Shown piece by piece: positions 54,153 to 61,689 of a stretch of DNA of 64,000 nt (positions within the stretch are counted from its first letter, which is position 1; the number at the start of each line of letters is the position of its first letter). Below the pieces are notes generated by a model. It had not been told where the DNA came from. It searched no databases and was given only the letters and a program-made list of their open reading frames with translations. This DNA is from Paenibacillus polymyxa M1 (lineage in GTDB: Bacteria; Bacillota; Bacilli; Paenibacillales; Paenibacillaceae): positions 5,760,501 through 5,824,500 of the forward strand of contig NC_017542.1 of NCBI RefSeq assembly GCF_000237325.1, given 5' to 3'. The position numbers were made by a program, and so were the translations under genes.

Positions 54153-54585
54153 AATTTCAGGCTACGCAAAAGATGATTACGGTATTTTTAATTTTTTTAC
54201 CTTAAAACCATTCCATAATATTATTTTCGAATTCAACGGCGAAATCAAAAAAACTCACTCTCCATCGCTTTGGTAAAATTTCGCAGGTGCACGAATAAAC
54301 ATCCTGTATGCCATCCGGTGTAGACCTGTTGTATAAAAGTTCTGGTTAGCTATCGTATCCATTATTCTTCTGAACGGAGTTTCGCCCTATCGTTCTCTGG
54401 CTCTTTGCAAGGCGCTGTCAACAGCGGCTGGCGTCATTTCTAACGATTTCTACAATCTGTTTGGAGTCATGAATAAAAGGATAGTTAAGGCTGGTCAATG
54501 TGCCCTAACTGTCTTTTTACTAACTAAACCAAACTGTTACTGAAAATCCACCAACTAAGTATGTTATGTTCGTTTTTAGTAAGGT
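54153..54585. other. Intergenic region inside the island, next to rlmH
   Basis: About 430 bases without a credible gene. I see short A/T-rich and mixed segments and no recombinase remnant, repeats or RNA, apart from the tmRNA-like end that begins at 54586. Confidence 0.5.
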
Positions 54586-54621
54586 TGGCGGAGGCGTTGG
54601 GAGTCGACCCCCTGTCCGAAG
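54586..54621 (-). other. tmRNA (ssrA) 3'-end-like fragment
   Basis: On the minus strand CTTCGGACAGGGGGTCGACT leads to CCC and then GCCTCCGCCA. This is the form of the T-arm and acceptor end of tmRNA (TTCGGACnnGGGTTCGACTCCC...CCTCCACCA). The rest of a tmRNA cannot be here, because rlmH coding DNA starts 21 bases upstream. The T loop has G for T at its first position. It looks like the piece of ssrA that integrating elements carry at their ends. Confidence 0.5.
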
Positions 54622-54641
54622 ATTAGGTCCCAAGTTTCGCA

Positions 54642-55121
54642 TTATTTATGATACGGTTCACTCCGATTAATCTTCACCGCCCGATAAATCTGTTCCACTA
54701 GTACCAATCGCATCAGCTGATGTGGCAAAGTCATTCTTCCGAAGCTCAGCTTCTGCTGGGCGCGGCGGAGGACTTCGTCAGAGAGTCCATGGCTGCCGCC
54801 AATGACGAAGACAACATGGCTTGTGCCGTAGGTGCCGAGCTTGTCCAATTCCTCTGCGAGTTCTTCCGAGCTCCACAGTTTGCCGTCGATGGCAAGTACA
54901 ATCACGTGTGCTTCACTTTTCACATGAGCAAGAATGCGCTCTCCTTCCCGTTCCTTAACCTGTCGGACTTCCGCCTCGCTCAGTGTGTCTGGAGCCTTTT
55001 CGTCCGCTACCTCAATCATTTGAAACTTGATGTATGGCCCCAGCCGTTTAGCATATTCCTGAATGCCCATGACCAAATATTTCTCTTTTAACTTCCCCAC
55101 ACCTATAAGCTGAATAAACAA
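54642..55121 (-). CDS. rlmH: 23S rRNA pseudouridine-1915 N3-methyltransferase RlmH
   Basis: Methylates pseudouridine 1915 in helix 69 of 23S rRNA using S-adenosylmethionine. A 159-residue SPOUT-class dimer; hallmarks are [22 protein letters not shown] at the N-terminus, [16 protein letters not shown], the SAM knot [14 protein letters not shown] near 105 and [17 protein letters not shown], ending SEPYHK. TTG 55121 is the only in-frame start in place, after AGGGG. Its last 16 bases are one copy of the direct repeat; this is the SCC attachment site in staphylococci. Confidence 0.97.
   Translation of the reverse strand: MFIQLIGVGKLKEKYLVMGIQEYAKRLGPYIKFQMIEVADEKAPDTLSEAEVRQVKEREGERILAHVKSEAHVIVLAIDGKLWSSEELAEELDKLGTYGTSHVVFVIGGSHGLSDEVLRRAQQKLSFGRMTLPHQLMRLVLVEQIYRAVKINRSEPYHK
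54644..54659 (-). repeat. rlmH-end copy of the direct repeat (att-like)
   Basis: GAACCGTATCATAAAT on the minus strand, covering the last codons of rlmH. It is identical to 26560-26575. It resembles the SCC attB core of Staphylococcus (GAAGCnTATCATAAnT), which encodes the same EAYHK end. Confidence 0.7.
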
Positions 55122-55298
55122 ATTCCATACCCCTATCTATGTCGAATGATAATGTAAATCGTAATTACGATCCCTAACTTAAAAACATACCTATAACATA
55201 GTTATTTTAGCACCTGAAACGCCTCTTACCTATCTATTTCCTCTCCACTACAAGCCTATCCCCTGTTCAGATCATAGCGGATCATTCATTTACGCTCA

Positions 55299-56132
55299 TT
55301 ACAATGAATTGCTATCAGTTTCGTATTCATCAAGACACTGCATTAGCATCTGTCGATATTGGCTGATTTGTTCCGCTGTCGCTGACTCCCGTATTGATTC
55401 GAACAATGCTGTACATCTCTTGAAATTACGATCGTTACCTGGCTGATCGACTAGTTGCATCGCCCGCACAGTAAGTCCCACTGCATCCTGTAATCTGCCA
55501 CATTTCCGATAGTACAAAGCCAAATGATAGCAGTAACTATAATAGTAAGATATGTTCTCTGCGTCTTCATAACTCCCGAATTCATCAATCTGCTCTGCAA
55601 ACGTATGTAAAATATCTCCTACATCCAAATGATACATAAGCGCTGCCTGTAATATGGTATTCAGCCCTGGTAGTATTTCCTCTAGATTATCCTGCAAAAA
55701 GGCTACGTATTCCTCGATCAGCTCTATATTGCCAGACAAAATATTCACTGCATATAAATTAGTCTTAGCTAAAAACCTGAACTCCTCGACAACCTGATTG
55801 TCTTCTTCCTCTAAATCCTCCATCCACCCTAGCTCAGCATACTTATAGATGCACTCCCTTGCCTGTTCATATGCACCCTGGTGCTGGTGAGCCATTCCAC
55901 ACATCAGGTGACTGAGCCCAAAATAATATACCAACGGACGTTCTAAATTGACAAGCGGGATGGGTAATTTCATTGCTTTATGATACTGCCGTTCTTCGTA
56001 GATACGCTGGACACATTGATACAAAATACCCGCCGTCTCCATTACCTTTTTCCAATTTTCAAAAGCCACAGCCATCCCCAACATTTCAACAATGATATCC
56101 GGTTTGAGTGATTTCAGGATAGAAGTTTCCAA
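55299..56132 (-). CDS. TPR-like regulatory protein, divergent from XRE genes
   Basis: A 277-residue helical protein with tetratricopeptide-like repeats (HLMCGMAHQHQGAYEQARECIYKYAELG, and YYYSYCYHLALYYRKCGRLQDAVGLTVRAMQL), resembling the C-terminal part of RRNPP-type peptide-sensing regulators but without an N-terminal DNA-binding domain. TTG 56132 follows AGGAGAGG; the frame to 56195 lacks such a site. It is divergent from two small XRE regulators, one of which may be the DNA-binding partner. No pheromone gene was recognised. Confidence 0.7.
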   Translation of the reverse strand: METSILKSLKPDIIVEMLGMAVAFENWKKVMETAGILYQCVQRIYEERQYHKAMKLPIPLVNLERPLVYYFGLSHLMCGMAHQHQGAYEQARECIYKYAELGWMEDLEEEDNQVVEEFRFLAKTNLYAVNILSGNIELIEEYVAFLQDNLEEILPGLNTILQAALMYHLDVGDILHTFAEQIDEFGSYEDAENISYYYSYCYHLALYYRKCGRLQDAVGLTVRAMQLVDQPGNDRNFKRCTALFESIRESATAEQISQYRQMLMQCLDEYETDSNSL

Positions 56133-56203
56133 GAGTAGCCTCTCCTTATATTTCCATTTACATCCAATTGTATAGAAAGTGAAAAAGGAGGTCAATATAA
56201 AAG

Positions 56204-56217
56204 GTACTTAAAAGTAC
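56204..56217. promoter_or_regulatory. Palindrome between the TPR and XRE genes
   Basis: GTACTT-AA-AAGTAC, with perfect 6-base arms, 72 bases before the TPR start and 81 before the XRE start. It is a good place for an autoregulatory XRE operator. Confidence 0.55.
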
Positions 56218-56297
56218 AGTTTTTCGTATTTTTATTTTGCATAAGATGGTCTGTAACCATATTCTCTCCTCTTCTAACCTTAAGTGGAGGTGATTAC

Positions 56298-56642
56298 ATG
56301 AGTTTACCAGAAAGTGTTGGAAATCGGATACGGGAGCTAAGAAAGGCTAAAGGATGGACACAGGAACAACTGGCAGAAGCCGCAGGACTTCATTACAGTT
56401 ATATTGGTGGAGTAGAACGTGGGGATCGAAATATTTCATTGGAGACGTTGGAAAAAATAATTCTAGCGTTAAAAGTTCCGCCTTTTGAACTTTTCCAATT
56501 CGATGAAACTACGGATCGAAAACAAATTATAAATGAACTTATGTTACTCATAAATTCAAGAGAAACAACTGAACTCGAAATTCTGACTACTATAACTAAA
56601 AATATTGTTGGTTTAATTGAGCTTCAGCAAAAAAAGAACTGA
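56298..56642 (+). CDS. Small XRE-family regulator 1
   Basis: A 114-residue DNA-binding protein with a Cro/C1-type helix-turn-helix at ~8-65 (RIRELRKAKGWTQEQLAEAAGLHYSYIGGVERGDRNISLETLEKI in order) and a short helical C-terminal tail for dimerisation. ATG 56298 follows GGAGG. The next gene is a close paralogue of the same length. It is divergent from the TPR protein at 55299, with a palindrome between them. Confidence 0.92.
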   Translation: MSLPESVGNRIRELRKAKGWTQEQLAEAAGLHYSYIGGVERGDRNISLETLEKIILALKVPPFELFQFDETTDRKQIINELMLLINSRETTELEILTTITKNIVGLIELQQKKN

Positions 56643-56704
56643 ACTATTCCCTTCTACCTGACTTTTACACTTCATCTTCCATAAGCTTGTTATGAGGTGG
56701 TAGT

Positions 56705-57049
56705 ATGGCTGAATTACGCAAGCAAATCGGTACAAGAATCCGGGCTATTCGAAATGCAAAGGGACTTACACAGCAAAAACTAGCTGACATCGCAAGCTTG
56801 GACTATAGATATATTGGTGCATTAGAAAGAGGAGAAAGAAACTTTTCGATTGATACCTTGGAGAAAGTGCTAACCGCCTTAAACGTGTCTATCAGTGAGT
56901 TGATGTTTTCCGAAGAACATATGACTACAGACGAAATGATTCGGCAAGAGGCGATAGATGAGTTTGTAGCGTTGACCAGCAGATTAAATGATGAGCAGAT
57001 CAGCATTCTTAGACGTGTTAGTAAAGAAGTTTCACGCGCGTTCGACTAA
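56705..57049 (+). CDS. Small XRE-family regulator 2
   Basis: Also 114 residues and a tandem paralogue of the gene before it: the helix-turn-helix reads RIRAIRNAKGLTQQKLADIASLDYRYIGALERGERNFSIDTLEKV, with SDYRYI replaced from HYSYI at the recognition helix, so the two probably bind related but not identical sites. The C-terminal half is different (TTDEMIRQEAIDEFVALTSRL). ATG 56705 follows GAGGTGG, 62 bases after the first gene. Confidence 0.92.
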   Translation: MAELRKQIGTRIRAIRNAKGLTQQKLADIASLDYRYIGALERGERNFSIDTLEKVLTALNVSISELMFSEEHMTTDEMIRQEAIDEFVALTSRLNDEQISILRRVSKEVSRAFD

Positions 57050-57081
57050 GTCATTTCACCCTAAAAAGCCTTGAATAAAAC

Positions 57082-57108
57082 CAAAAAAGAGCACCCAACA
57101 GGTGCCCT
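57082..57108 (-). terminator. Terminator of the DinB gene
   Basis: GCACC-CAACA-GGTGC with a run of six T on the minus strand, 25 bases after the DinB stop codon. Confidence 0.8.
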
Positions 57109-57132
57109 CCAAACCTTTTTATATAAAAATAC

Positions 57133-57621
57133 TCAAGCATACAACATAAAAAAGCTCACTTCATGTCCCAGTTGCTTTAGATAATTATAGATCAACGAGC
57201 GGTGATGGAATACGTGGGTCACGGTCTCAATCTGCCATTGAACCTGTAAATGCCCATGCTCCATATAAAAGGCCTTCGTTGAACGATTCAGATAATCGTC
57301 CTCGCTGAGCGAAAGAATGTAAGCCTTATAAGCCTCAAAATTCTGCCTGAAGGTCGCAGCTAAACGCTCGGGATCTTCCATTCCGGACAGGCTATTTTCG
57401 ATGCTTCCCACTTCTGCCTCGGACTTCTCCTGCATAATCGCAAGATCCGAAGCCGGAATAAGCACAAAATGATGCACTAACTCCAGCAACGAGCGGAAAT
57501 TGTCCTGTGGGCGAAAGCTCCAATCCTCTGGGCGTATTTTACGAATCAAGGCTTCCCCCGTCCGTACTCCGGTCTCCAGCTCATTCAGCAGATGATCGCG
57601 AACTTGCAGTGTTCCACTCAT
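57133..57621 (-). CDS. DinB-family protein
   Basis: A 162-residue four-helix-bundle protein of the DinB/YfiT type, thought to be a metal-dependent hydrolase or thiol transferase. Two of the three metal-binding histidines are recognisable: VHHFVLIP near residue 50 and VFHHRSLIYNYL near 137. ATG 57621 follows AAAGGAGAG. It lies 28 bases downstream of the AraC-type regulator on the same strand, and probably forms an operon with it. Confidence 0.85.
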   Translation of the reverse strand: MSGTLQVRDHLLNELETGVRTGEALIRKIRPEDWSFRPQDNFRSLLELVHHFVLIPASDLAIMQEKSEAEVGSIENSLSGMEDPERLAATFRQNFEAYKAYILSLSEDDYLNRSTKAFYMEHGHLQVQWQIETVTHVFHHRSLIYNYLKQLGHEVSFFMLYA

Positions 57622-57649
57622 ATTCTCATCTCTCCTTTGCTATTCTTCT

Positions 57650-58558
57650 TCATATTTTGAGTATAGCCGGGGTCCCTGAACGTGTATTGTAAAAATCGGA
57701 CAACTTCCGAAAGTCTTTAGCCGCAGTAAGCGGAGAAGCTCCATAAAATCTACGAAAATCACGGATCAGATGCGCTTGGTCAAAAAAGCTGTGCTTTAAT
57801 GCCAGCCCCGTCCAATCGACGGAACCACCACTCTGAATACTGTGGAGAACGCTCTGAAAGCGGACGACTTCACTGAACTTCTTGGGGCTAATCCCGATCC
57901 ATTGTCCAAATTTGCGGTTGAGCTGTCTTTCACTGATCGCCTCACGCTCAGCAAGCTCCTTAACCCCCACACTCCCACCGCTCATAAAGATGCGATGCAG
58001 CAGGTTTTTCATCAGGTCACAATCGCTTGTCCTACGACTCAGTAGCAGCTGGTTGAGATACTGATCCATTATACGCACCCGTTCATTAAAGTCTCGTGCC
58101 TCCAAAATACGCTCACCTATGATCTCGACATTCTCAGGCCATATTTCTTCCAAGCGATAATTACCACCTGTAAACAAATGAGTCGGCATGCCGTGAAAAT
58201 AATGTGCTCCACCGGGGAAAAATCTTACTGCAAAAATACGTGTCTCGGACCCTGCTTGTCTGGTAGACACGAACGGATGCGTAAATGCCCCGCAATATGA
58301 GAGTTCCTGATGCTTACTCACCGGGTCGTATTCTAATAGAATATCCGTACAACCGTCAGGTAATACTCGGTCCACTGCCTCTCTACCCGATACTCTCATA
58401 TTCCCTTCAGGGACTTCTTTAGTAACCGGGCCAGACTCCCAATAACAGGCTACGTAGGCTCTCAGCGCAGCAGACGGTTCTTGCTCAATATAATATGTAT
58501 AGGGGTCACTTCCATTGACTTGAAGCGGACGAAACAGTGAATGTAGCAAAGGGTCCAT
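57650..58558 (-). CDS. AraC-family transcription regulator
   Basis: A 302-residue regulator. Residues 1-~180 form a beta-rich sensor domain (YYIEQEPSAALRAYVACYWES, VLPDGCTDILLEY, RFFPGGAHYFHGMP), of the DUF6597 type found in many AraC regulators. The C-terminal ~100 residues hold two helix-turn-helix units (GVKELAEREAISERQLNRKFGQWIG, then FFDQAHLIRDFRRFYGASP). It is upstream of dinB and probably controls it, or an adjacent gene. ATG 58558 follows AGGAGTG. Confidence 0.92.
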   Translation of the reverse strand: MDPLLHSLFRPLQVNGSDPYTYYIEQEPSAALRAYVACYWESGPVTKEVPEGNMRVSGREAVDRVLPDGCTDILLEYDPVSKHQELSYCGAFTHPFVSTRQAGSETRIFAVRFFPGGAHYFHGMPTHLFTGGNYRLEEIWPENVEIIGERILEARDFNERVRIMDQYLNQLLLSRRTSDCDLMKNLLHRIFMSGGSVGVKELAEREAISERQLNRKFGQWIGISPKKFSEVVRFQSVLHSIQSGGSVDWTGLALKHSFFDQAHLIRDFRRFYGASPLTAAKDFRKLSDFYNTRSGTPAILKI

Positions 58559-58638
58559 CCATCGTTCACTCCTGTCTCAGATGTGGTAGGAATAAATACA
58601 AAAAGGACGTTTCTCCCCGAAACGCCCGTGCTTGTTTT

Positions 58639-58806
58639 TTAGACGACCAAAAACTCTGCTTTCTTCTCACATTCCTTGCACTTCACTGGAGGGTCCCAAT
58701 CCGAAAATTTCGTTTCTTTGAGATCGACGACATCCGGTGCATCCTCGTATTCATCGACGAACATATCAATTGCCAGTTCCACATGCTCTTTACATACCAC
58801 GTACAT
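58639..58806 (-). CDS. CxxH/CxxC protein
   Basis: A small conserved protein of Bacillales, family of the CxxH/CxxC proteins (BA_5709 type) normally next to rlmH. From ATG 58806 it has 55 residues: VVCKEHVELAIDMFVDEYEDAPDV and VKCKECEKKAEFLVV, so the CxxH and CxxC pairs can form a metal site. The frame is open to GTG 58881, but the extra 25 residues lack family character. Function unknown. Its distance to rlmH here (over 3.5 kb) shows the insertion of the genes in between. Confidence 0.85.
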   Translation of the reverse strand: MYVVCKEHVELAIDMFVDEYEDAPDVVDLKETKFSDWDPPVKCKECEKKAEFLVV

Positions 58807-58911
58807 TCCAGTTGCATCCCTTTCCGTTTGAAGCTCTTCCTGTTGTAAGTGTGTCAAAACTGCCTTCTTTTGTTCTACCACACTTGACGCGGAAAGGAAA
58901 GGGCTTGCCCA

Positions 58912-59676
58912 CTATCCCTGACGTTGGGTCTTAAAAATGAGGAAATTACTGACGTTCAGGTCTTCACGGAAATGGGGATATTTCTCCAGCATGTCAGCAG
59001 ACGGCTTCGGTTCGATCATCCCATCCAACAACAAGCCTGCCTCAACAATGGTCTGTACATAGCTGCCCAGCGTACGGTGAAAGTACAAAAGCTTTTCCTC
59101 CTGATCATAAGGGATCGCTTGCTCCAATGGGCCTTCGTTGAAATATTGATCCACTTTCCAATACAGCTTTTTCCCTGTCTCATCCTTCACCCAGCCACTC
59201 TGCGGTGTCAGAAAGCACGGATGCAGAATAGAAAAAATAAAGCTGCCCCCTGGAACTAATAACCGCCGCATTTCGGCAATCGCCAGCTCATAATGAGCCA
59301 AATCCTGAATGACCATATTGGATACGATCAGATCAAAACTCTGGTCTTCGAACATCTCCAGCCTCTCCAGATTGCCGTGGTGATATGTAATTCCCATTGC
59401 TGACGGTGTCCGCTCTCTTGCAAGCTTCAGCATCTCTGTCGAGTAATCGACAGCTTCCACCAACGCGCCCTCCTGAACCATTTTCCGGCTCAGGTAACCT
59501 TCGCCACACCCGGCATCAAGCACTTTTTTACCTGCGATCAGTCCCATACACTCTTGCAAAGCAGGATTTAGCAGCACTTCACGAGACCGATCCCCTTCTT
59601 CGGTGTACTTGGCAGTAAAGTTTTCTGCATGCATGTTCCAGCGTCGAATGGCCTCTTCGGTGTTCCACTTATTCAT
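58912..59676 (-). CDS. Class I SAM-dependent methyltransferase
   Basis: A ~254-residue methyltransferase of the UbiE/COQ5-like group. Motif I is KVLDAGCGEGYLSRKM near residue 50, motif II VEAVDYSTEML, motif III FDLIVSNMVIQDL and post-I LLVPGGSFIFSILHPCF. ATG 59676 is chosen because GAAGGAG has a 6-base spacing to it; the frame to 59730 lacks a site. The substrate cannot be told. It lies between the CxxH/CxxC gene and the divergent endoglucanase. Confidence 0.87.
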   Translation of the reverse strand: MNKWNTEEAIRRWNMHAENFTAKYTEEGDRSREVLLNPALQECMGLIAGKKVLDAGCGEGYLSRKMVQEGALVEAVDYSTEMLKLARERTPSAMGITYHHGNLERLEMFEDQSFDLIVSNMVIQDLAHYELAIAEMRRLLVPGGSFIFSILHPCFLTPQSGWVKDETGKKLYWKVDQYFNEGPLEQAIPYDQEEKLLYFHRTLGSYVQTIVEAGLLLDGMIEPKPSADMLEKYPHFREDLNVSNFLIFKTQRQG

Positions 59677-59841
59677 ATTCATCTCCTTCTTTCTTTTGGT
59701 ATTTGAGGGGGCCATAGATTCTACACTCATTTCTGTATTTTTTCAATAATAACGCTTACAAAATTAAAATATCTAATTAGCACATGATTTTTACATGAAT
59801 TATACAGGTATTCCATATTAAAATAATATGATAGTGTTTAA

Positions 59842-59856
59842 TGGAAAGCGCTTTCA
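59842..59856 (+). promoter_or_regulatory. Near-perfect cre before the endoglucanase
   Basis: TGGAAAGCGCTTTCA contains the 12-base palindrome GAAAGCGCTTTC, an excellent CcpA box. It lies 27 bases before ATG 59883, in the leader or promoter, so glucose should repress the gene. Confidence 0.85.
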
Positions 59857-59882
59857 AAATTAACTTTGTAAAGGGGCCTGTT

Positions 59883-61604
59883 ATGTTAAAACGAAGACCC
59901 ATTTCATTGCTGTCGTTGACGCTTGCCATTACCTTATTGTTATCCACGTTCGCATCCGTTGCCGCTGCTGCTGAAACGGACGGACAAGCACAGCCAGCCG
60001 CTGCCATCGGCAATATGCAGTCATATGTGGAAGCCATGCAGCCCGGATGGAATTTAGGAAATTCGCTGGATGCTGTCGGGGCGGACGAGACCGCCTGGGG
60101 CAATCCGCGCATTACCCAAGCTTTGATTCAGCAAATTGCTGCCCAAGGGTACAAAAGTATTCGCATTCCCGTCACCTGGGATAAGCACATTGGAGCCGCA
60201 CCAAACTATACGGTTGAGTCTGCCTACATGAATCGTGTGGAAGAGGTCGTTCGCTGGGCACTGGATGCCAATCTGTATGTCATGATTAATGTCCATCATG
60301 ATTCATGGACGTGGGTAAGCAGTATGGAACCCAAGCATGATGAAGTGTTAGCTCGCTATAACGCATTATGGACACAAATTGCCGACCGCTTTAAAGACCA
60401 GTCTCACAAGCTGATGTTCGAAAGTATTAACGAGCCCCGGTTTTCTGAAGGGGGAACCACGGATGAAGCGAAAATGAATCAGATGCTTCATGAGCTAAAT
60501 GTATCCTTCCACAAAATCGTTCGCGCCTCCGGTGGTAAGAATGCCACTCGTCCTCTTGTTCTATCCGGTCTGGATACTTCACCTGCCCAAGCCAAGATCA
60601 GCCAGCTTTACAACACAATTACTGGGCTGAACGATCCCAATCTGATTGCGACCGTTCACTATTATGGCTTTTGGCCTTTCAGTGTAAACATTGCCGGGAA
60701 TACAACATTTGATAAAGTTGCCCAAGATGATATTATTCAAACGTTTGATAATGTCTATAACACCTTTGTAGCCAAGGGAATTCCGGTTATTGTCGGTGAA
60801 TATGGCCTGCTCGGCTTCGATAAGCATACAGGTGTTATTGAACAGGGTGAAAAGCTGAAATTTTTTGAGTTTGTGACCCATTACATGAAAGAGAAGAAAG
60901 TAACAGGTATGCTCTGGGATAACGGCCAGCACCTGAACCGGACAACGTACAAGTGGTCTGATCCTGAACTCTTTAATGTTATTAAGGCCAGCCTGAAAGG
61001 ACGTTCCTCCAATGCAGCTAGTGATCTCATTCATTTGAAGAAAGGCTCTCCTGTTCAGGAAACCAAGGTCACTCTAAACCTGAATGGCAACCAGTTAAAA
61101 TCACTCCATGCCAACAGCAAGCAACTGAAACAGGGGACCGACTACACGCTGAGTGGAGACACATTAACCTTCAAAGCCAGCTTGCTCACCAGCCTAATAA
61201 CTTCCGGTAAATATGGTGAGAATGCCGTAATGACCGCCAAGTTTAATAAGGGGGCGGATTGGAATTTTAGAGTCGTTGTGTATGATACACCAAAATTAAG
61301 TGCTGTCGAAGGGACTACTCAAGCCTTTACCATTCCAACAGACTTCCGTGGTAGCCAGCTTGCGACGATGGAAGCCGTGTATACGAATGGTGGCAATGCC
61401 GGTCCACAGGATTGGACACCTTATAAAGAATTTGGCAATACTTTTGCCCCTGCCTATGATACCCATGGCATCAAGCTGCTGCCTGAATTCTTCAACAGTG
61501 TGAAGGATGGCGAAGTCACACTGAAGTTCCACTTCTGGAGCGGAGATGTGGTGACATACAAAATCACCAAGAGCGGAACCCGTGTGACGGGCGTGACGTC
61601 TTAA
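59883..61604 (+). CDS. Secreted GH5 endo-beta-1,4-glucanase with CBM46-type end
   Basis: A ~573-residue secreted cellulase/xyloglucanase. The Sec signal peptide (LSLTLAITLLLSTFASVAAAA) is followed by a glycoside hydrolase family 5 domain at ~40-375: GWNLGNSLDA, RIPVTWDKHIG, VHHDSWTW, acid/base glutamate in SINEPRF, VHYYGFWPF and the nucleophile in VGEYGLLG. Residues ~385-470 form an X2-like Ig domain and the last ~95 a CBM46-like module. This GH5-X2-CBM46 order is seen in Bacillus endoglucanases. ATG 59883 follows AAAGGGG; a strong cre precedes it. Confidence 0.95.
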   Translation: MLKRRPISLLSLTLAITLLLSTFASVAAAAETDGQAQPAAAIGNMQSYVEAMQPGWNLGNSLDAVGADETAWGNPRITQALIQQIAAQGYKSIRIPVTWDKHIGAAPNYTVESAYMNRVEEVVRWALDANLYVMINVHHDSWTWVSSMEPKHDEVLARYNALWTQIADRFKDQSHKLMFESINEPRFSEGGTTDEAKMNQMLHELNVSFHKIVRASGGKNATRPLVLSGLDTSPAQAKISQLYNTITGLNDPNLIATVHYYGFWPFSVNIAGNTTFDKVAQDDIIQTFDNVYNTFVAKGIPVIVGEYGLLGFDKHTGVIEQGEKLKFFEFVTHYMKEKKVTGMLWDNGQHLNRTTYKWSDPELFNVIKASLKGRSSNAASDLIHLKKGSPVQETKVTLNLNGNQLKSLHANSKQLKQGTDYTLSGDTLTFKASLLTSLITSGKYGENAVMTAKFNKGADWNFRVVVYDTPKLSAVEGTTQAFTIPTDFRGSQLATMEAVYTNGGNAGPQDWTPYKEFGNTFAPAYDTHGIKLLPEFFNSVKDGEVTLKFHFWSGDVVTYKITKSGTRVTGVTS

Positions 61605-61628
61605 TCTAAGGCACAGCACAAATCGAAA

Positions 61629-61662
61629 AAAGGCGTTCCCGGAATAAGCCGGAGAGCGCCTT
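61629..61662. terminator. Terminator between the endoglucanase and htrA
   Basis: AAGGCG...CGCCTT with CCGG pairing inside forms a hairpin, followed by TCTTTA on the plus strand and AAAAAAG before it. It can serve both convergent genes, whose stops are 86 bases apart. Confidence 0.75.
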
Positions 61663-61689
61663 CTTTATAGTTAAGCCTATCATTCAACC

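Noticed and set aside
26576..54643. Prophage hypothesis for the accessory region
   Set aside because: No phage structural, lysis or replication genes and no integrase were seen; only sugar, surface, immunity-like and housekeeping genes are present.
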